Shown piece by piece: positions 5,831-7,492 of a DNA stretch of 7,492 bases. The stretch comes from CAYTOF01 sp964439435 (GTDB taxonomy: Bacteria; Bacillota; Clostridia; Oscillospirales; QAMX01). Under the pieces are notes generated by a model that saw nothing but the letters and a program-made list of their open reading frames with translations, searched no databases and was not told where the DNA came from. The position numbers and the translations under genes were made by a program. Each line of letters begins with the position of its first letter. Position 1 is the stretch's first letter. The stretch spans positions 1 through 7,492 of the forward strand of contig CAYTOF010000084.1 of assembly GCA_964439435.1 (NCBI GenBank), in the 5' to 3' direction.

Positions 5831-7195
5831 TCATTTAATCCTGCACAGATGCAGGCGAAAATAATGCCAGACATCCTCCCCTGTGGGGTAGACGATGTCG
5901 ACAAAATCGTCGATTGTGGTGCCTCCTCGAGGTGCTGCGAGGTAGAGCCCCGCATAGGAAAGTGTCGCGTTGTCCGGGAGACGAAAGGTTGCCCAAAGGG
6001 TGAAGTTTTCGCCCATGACATCTCCTCTATATAGACAGAGCTCTATCCCATCATATGCCATGAAAAGCAGCCAATATGTGCCCTTTCCGTCTTGAATCAA
6101 GCGCATGCTGCCCGTGCGCTCCCAGAGCAGATCGTTTTTTGTGAGAACTCCGTTTTCCACTATGGCATGGTAGGTGTGGGGTTGTCTCTTTGTGCTTTTG
6201 GTATCCATTTTGTATAGGATATGAGTTCTGCCGAGATTGTCTGTAAAACAGTCCCCACAGCTGTTGTTTACAACGGAGGGGTAGTTTGTCTCCCCTGGGT
6301 AGTCAGCGGCGTTTTCCTCCCAAATGGGCAGCTCTGTATCCGGGACGCCTCCGGCTGTATCCTTGATGTGCCAATACCTCACACCGTCAAAGGCATAGGC
6401 AAAGACGCCCTTTGGCAGAGGAGCATATCCCATAAGCGTGCCTATGGTATCCCGTGTGCCTTGCAGTATGAGCCCTTTGTCTTTGTCCGCATCCATGTAT
6501 ATATAGCAGTGGCGATAGTCTGTTTCAAAGCTGCGGGGTGTTCCGAAGGATTTTGTTTTTGTGTCAAAGGTGTTGTAGGCAAGCACACCGGGAGCGGCAG
6601 CGCCGCAAAACAACATGTAAATGGTGCTGTTTTCCCTGTCAATGCAGGCGGCGTAATAGTTATAATCAAAAAGGCCTGCCTCGCCCTCAAATATATGGCG
6701 GCAAAGCCCCTCCATGCCCGGGACATATTCCCATATGCAATAGGTGTGTTTGGCACCGCTTTCCCCGTTGTCATCGGCGGAGGCGACAAAGACATGTCCG
6801 TTTTTATCAAGGAGCGGTATCACGGCATCCCCTGTGCATTTGTCGCTTCCAAGGAGTTTCCAAGCTCCCCCTTGCAGGCTGTAGAGGGAAAATTCTTTTT
6901 CATATGCGCCGTATTCTCCCTTTGTCAGATATGCAAAGTAAGTGGTCTCGCCGTCGCATACAAGTCGGTTTTGATTGCCGCCCCAGGTGCCCCGTCTTGT
7001 CGTCTCCTCACCTGTCTCCTTGGTTACACAGTGAAAGTTTGTGATATAAGGCCCGTCCTTGCCTCCGTGCTCGGCTCTGAGCGTCTGCCCGATTTGTTTG
7101 GAGCCGAGATAGGGCTCAAAGTCCGGTCTGACGGGAGCGCAGAGAGGGGGTGCAAAGATGCTTTTAATTTTGTCAAAAATTGAAGACAATGCCAT
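5831..7195 (-). CDS. Probable beta-propeller protein, paralogue of the upstream partial gene
   Basis: A 454-residue protein of unknown function, read from ATG 7195, which has a strong AAAAGGAG site 7 bases upstream; an in-frame TTG at 7213 lacks one. No signal peptide is seen. A recurring motif, Asp then a Gly-containing turn then a short hydrophobic strand, appears near residues 81 (DGETTYFAYL), 130 (DKNGHVFVAS), 186 (DRENSTIYMLF), 237 (DKDKGLIL), 319 (DNLGRTHILYK) and 369 (DGKGTYWLLF), mostly about 50 residues apart. This fits a six- or seven-bladed propeller of the broad BNR/sialidase-like type, though true Asp-boxes (SxDxGxxW) are not seen, so enzymatic activity is not claimed. Residues 373-450 match the C terminus of the partial gene upstream. 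The 57-base gap between them has no terminator, so the two are probably co-transcribed. A ligand-binding or glycan-related role is a guess from its neighbour, the barrel protein. Confidence 0.7.
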   Translation of the reverse strand: MALSSIFDKIKSIFAPPLCAPVRPDFEPYLGSKQIGQTLRAEHGGKDGPYITNFHCVTKETGEETTRRGTWGGNQNRLVCDGETTYFAYLTKGEYGAYEKEFSLYSLQGGAWKLLGSDKCTGDAVIPLLDKNGHVFVASADDNGESGAKHTYCIWEYVPGMEGLCRHIFEGEAGLFDYNYYAACIDRENSTIYMLFCGAAAPGVLAYNTFDTKTKSFGTPRSFETDYRHCYIYMDADKDKGLILQGTRDTIGTLMGYAPLPKGVFAYAFDGVRYWHIKDTAGGVPDTELPIWEENAADYPGETNYPSVVNNSCGDCFTDNLGRTHILYKMDTKSTKRQPHTYHAIVENGVLTKNDLLWERTGSMRLIQDGKGTYWLLFMAYDGIELCLYRGDVMGENFTLWATFRLPDNATLSYAGLYLAAPRGGTTIDDFVDIVYPTGEDVWHYFRLHLCRIK

Positions 7196-7252
7196 TATTG
7201 CTCTCCTTTTCAAAGATGCGATAGTCCGTTTTCAAGTGCGGGGCATGGGGCA

Positions 7253-7492
7253 TCAATTGAAGTGAAGCCTGAAATAGTGCCAGGTGTCCTCCCCGGTGGG
7301 ATAGACGACGTCGACAAAATCGTCGATGAGGGTGCCGCCTCGGGGAGCGGCGAGGTAGAGCCCCGCATAGGACAGGGGAGCGTCCGTCGGGAGCTCAAAG
7401 GAGCAGTGAAAGCTGAAATTTTCGCCTGCTGAATCCCCTTTGTGCAACTTCAAAACATTGTCGTTGTAATGCATTTCCAAAAGCCAGAAATT
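7253..7492 (-). CDS. C-terminal end of a second propeller-like protein (5' end missing)
   Basis: The frame is open through the right edge, so only about 79 C-terminal residues are visible, beginning NFWLLEMHYNDN. They align without gaps to residues 374-450 of the next gene's product. In the last 38 compared residues, from LSYAGLYLAAPRGGT to WHYFRLH, 35 are identical; in the 38 before that only 17 are. It stops at TGA 7253-7255, and the next ATG follows 57 bases on, suggesting one transcript. The ATG at 7480 is internal to the domain and is not the real start. Confidence 0.8.
   Translation of the reverse strand, partial: NFWLLEMHYNDNVLKLHKGDSAGENFSFHCSFELPTDAPLSYAGLYLAAPRGGTLIDDFVDVVYPTGEDTWHYFRLHFN

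Noticed and set aside
6221..7183. 320-codon open frame on the plus strand
   Set aside because: It lies wholly opposite the propeller-like gene. That gene has a paralogue in the same frame, a good ribosome binding site and a recurring strand motif; the plus-strand frame has none of these.

Overview
The window looks like chromosomal DNA of a Gram-positive Firmicute, most likely an anaerobic, possibly gut-associated member of the Clostridia. This is inferred from sortase-type cell-wall anchors with Cna_B/SpaA-like stalk domains, consensus sigma-A-type promoters, strong AGGAG-type ribosome binding sites, intrinsic terminators, and an intergenic tandem-hairpin repeat of a style common in such genomes. 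The sequence does not allow a species call.

Layout. The left half (1-3970, plus strand) holds two related surface-protein genes. The first is cut by the left edge; the second is complete, with signal peptide, five Cna_B-like domains and wall anchor. Both end in an almost identical LPEAG sorting signal. A 21-bp perfect hairpin lies between them, and the second gene has its own promoter. A strong intrinsic terminator follows it. The convergent intergenic region (3971-4258) is non-coding and carries a cluster of small hairpins plus a GC-rich palindrome that may end the opposing transcript.

The right half (4259-7492) is read on the minus strand. In transcription order it holds: the 3' end of a beta-strand-rich, probably beta-propeller protein (7253-7492, cut by the right edge); a complete paralogue of it (5831-7195), close enough to be co-transcribed; and a (beta/alpha)8-barrel glycoside-hydrolase-like protein with an N-terminal helical module (4259-5740), which has its own extended -10 promoter. 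None of the complete minus-strand proteins has an obvious signal peptide.

How the genes fit together. The two plus-strand products are probably covalently wall-attached stalks or adhesins stiffened by intramolecular Lys-Asn isopeptide bonds. The minus-strand genes look like a separate set, possibly for glycan recognition or processing, but substrate and activity cannot be read from the sequence. The most notable points are the alanine in the sorting motif of both surface proteins, the enlarged Cna_B-like domain type repeated across both, the nearly invariant C-terminal segment shared by the tandem propeller paralogues, and the helical-module plus barrel fusion.
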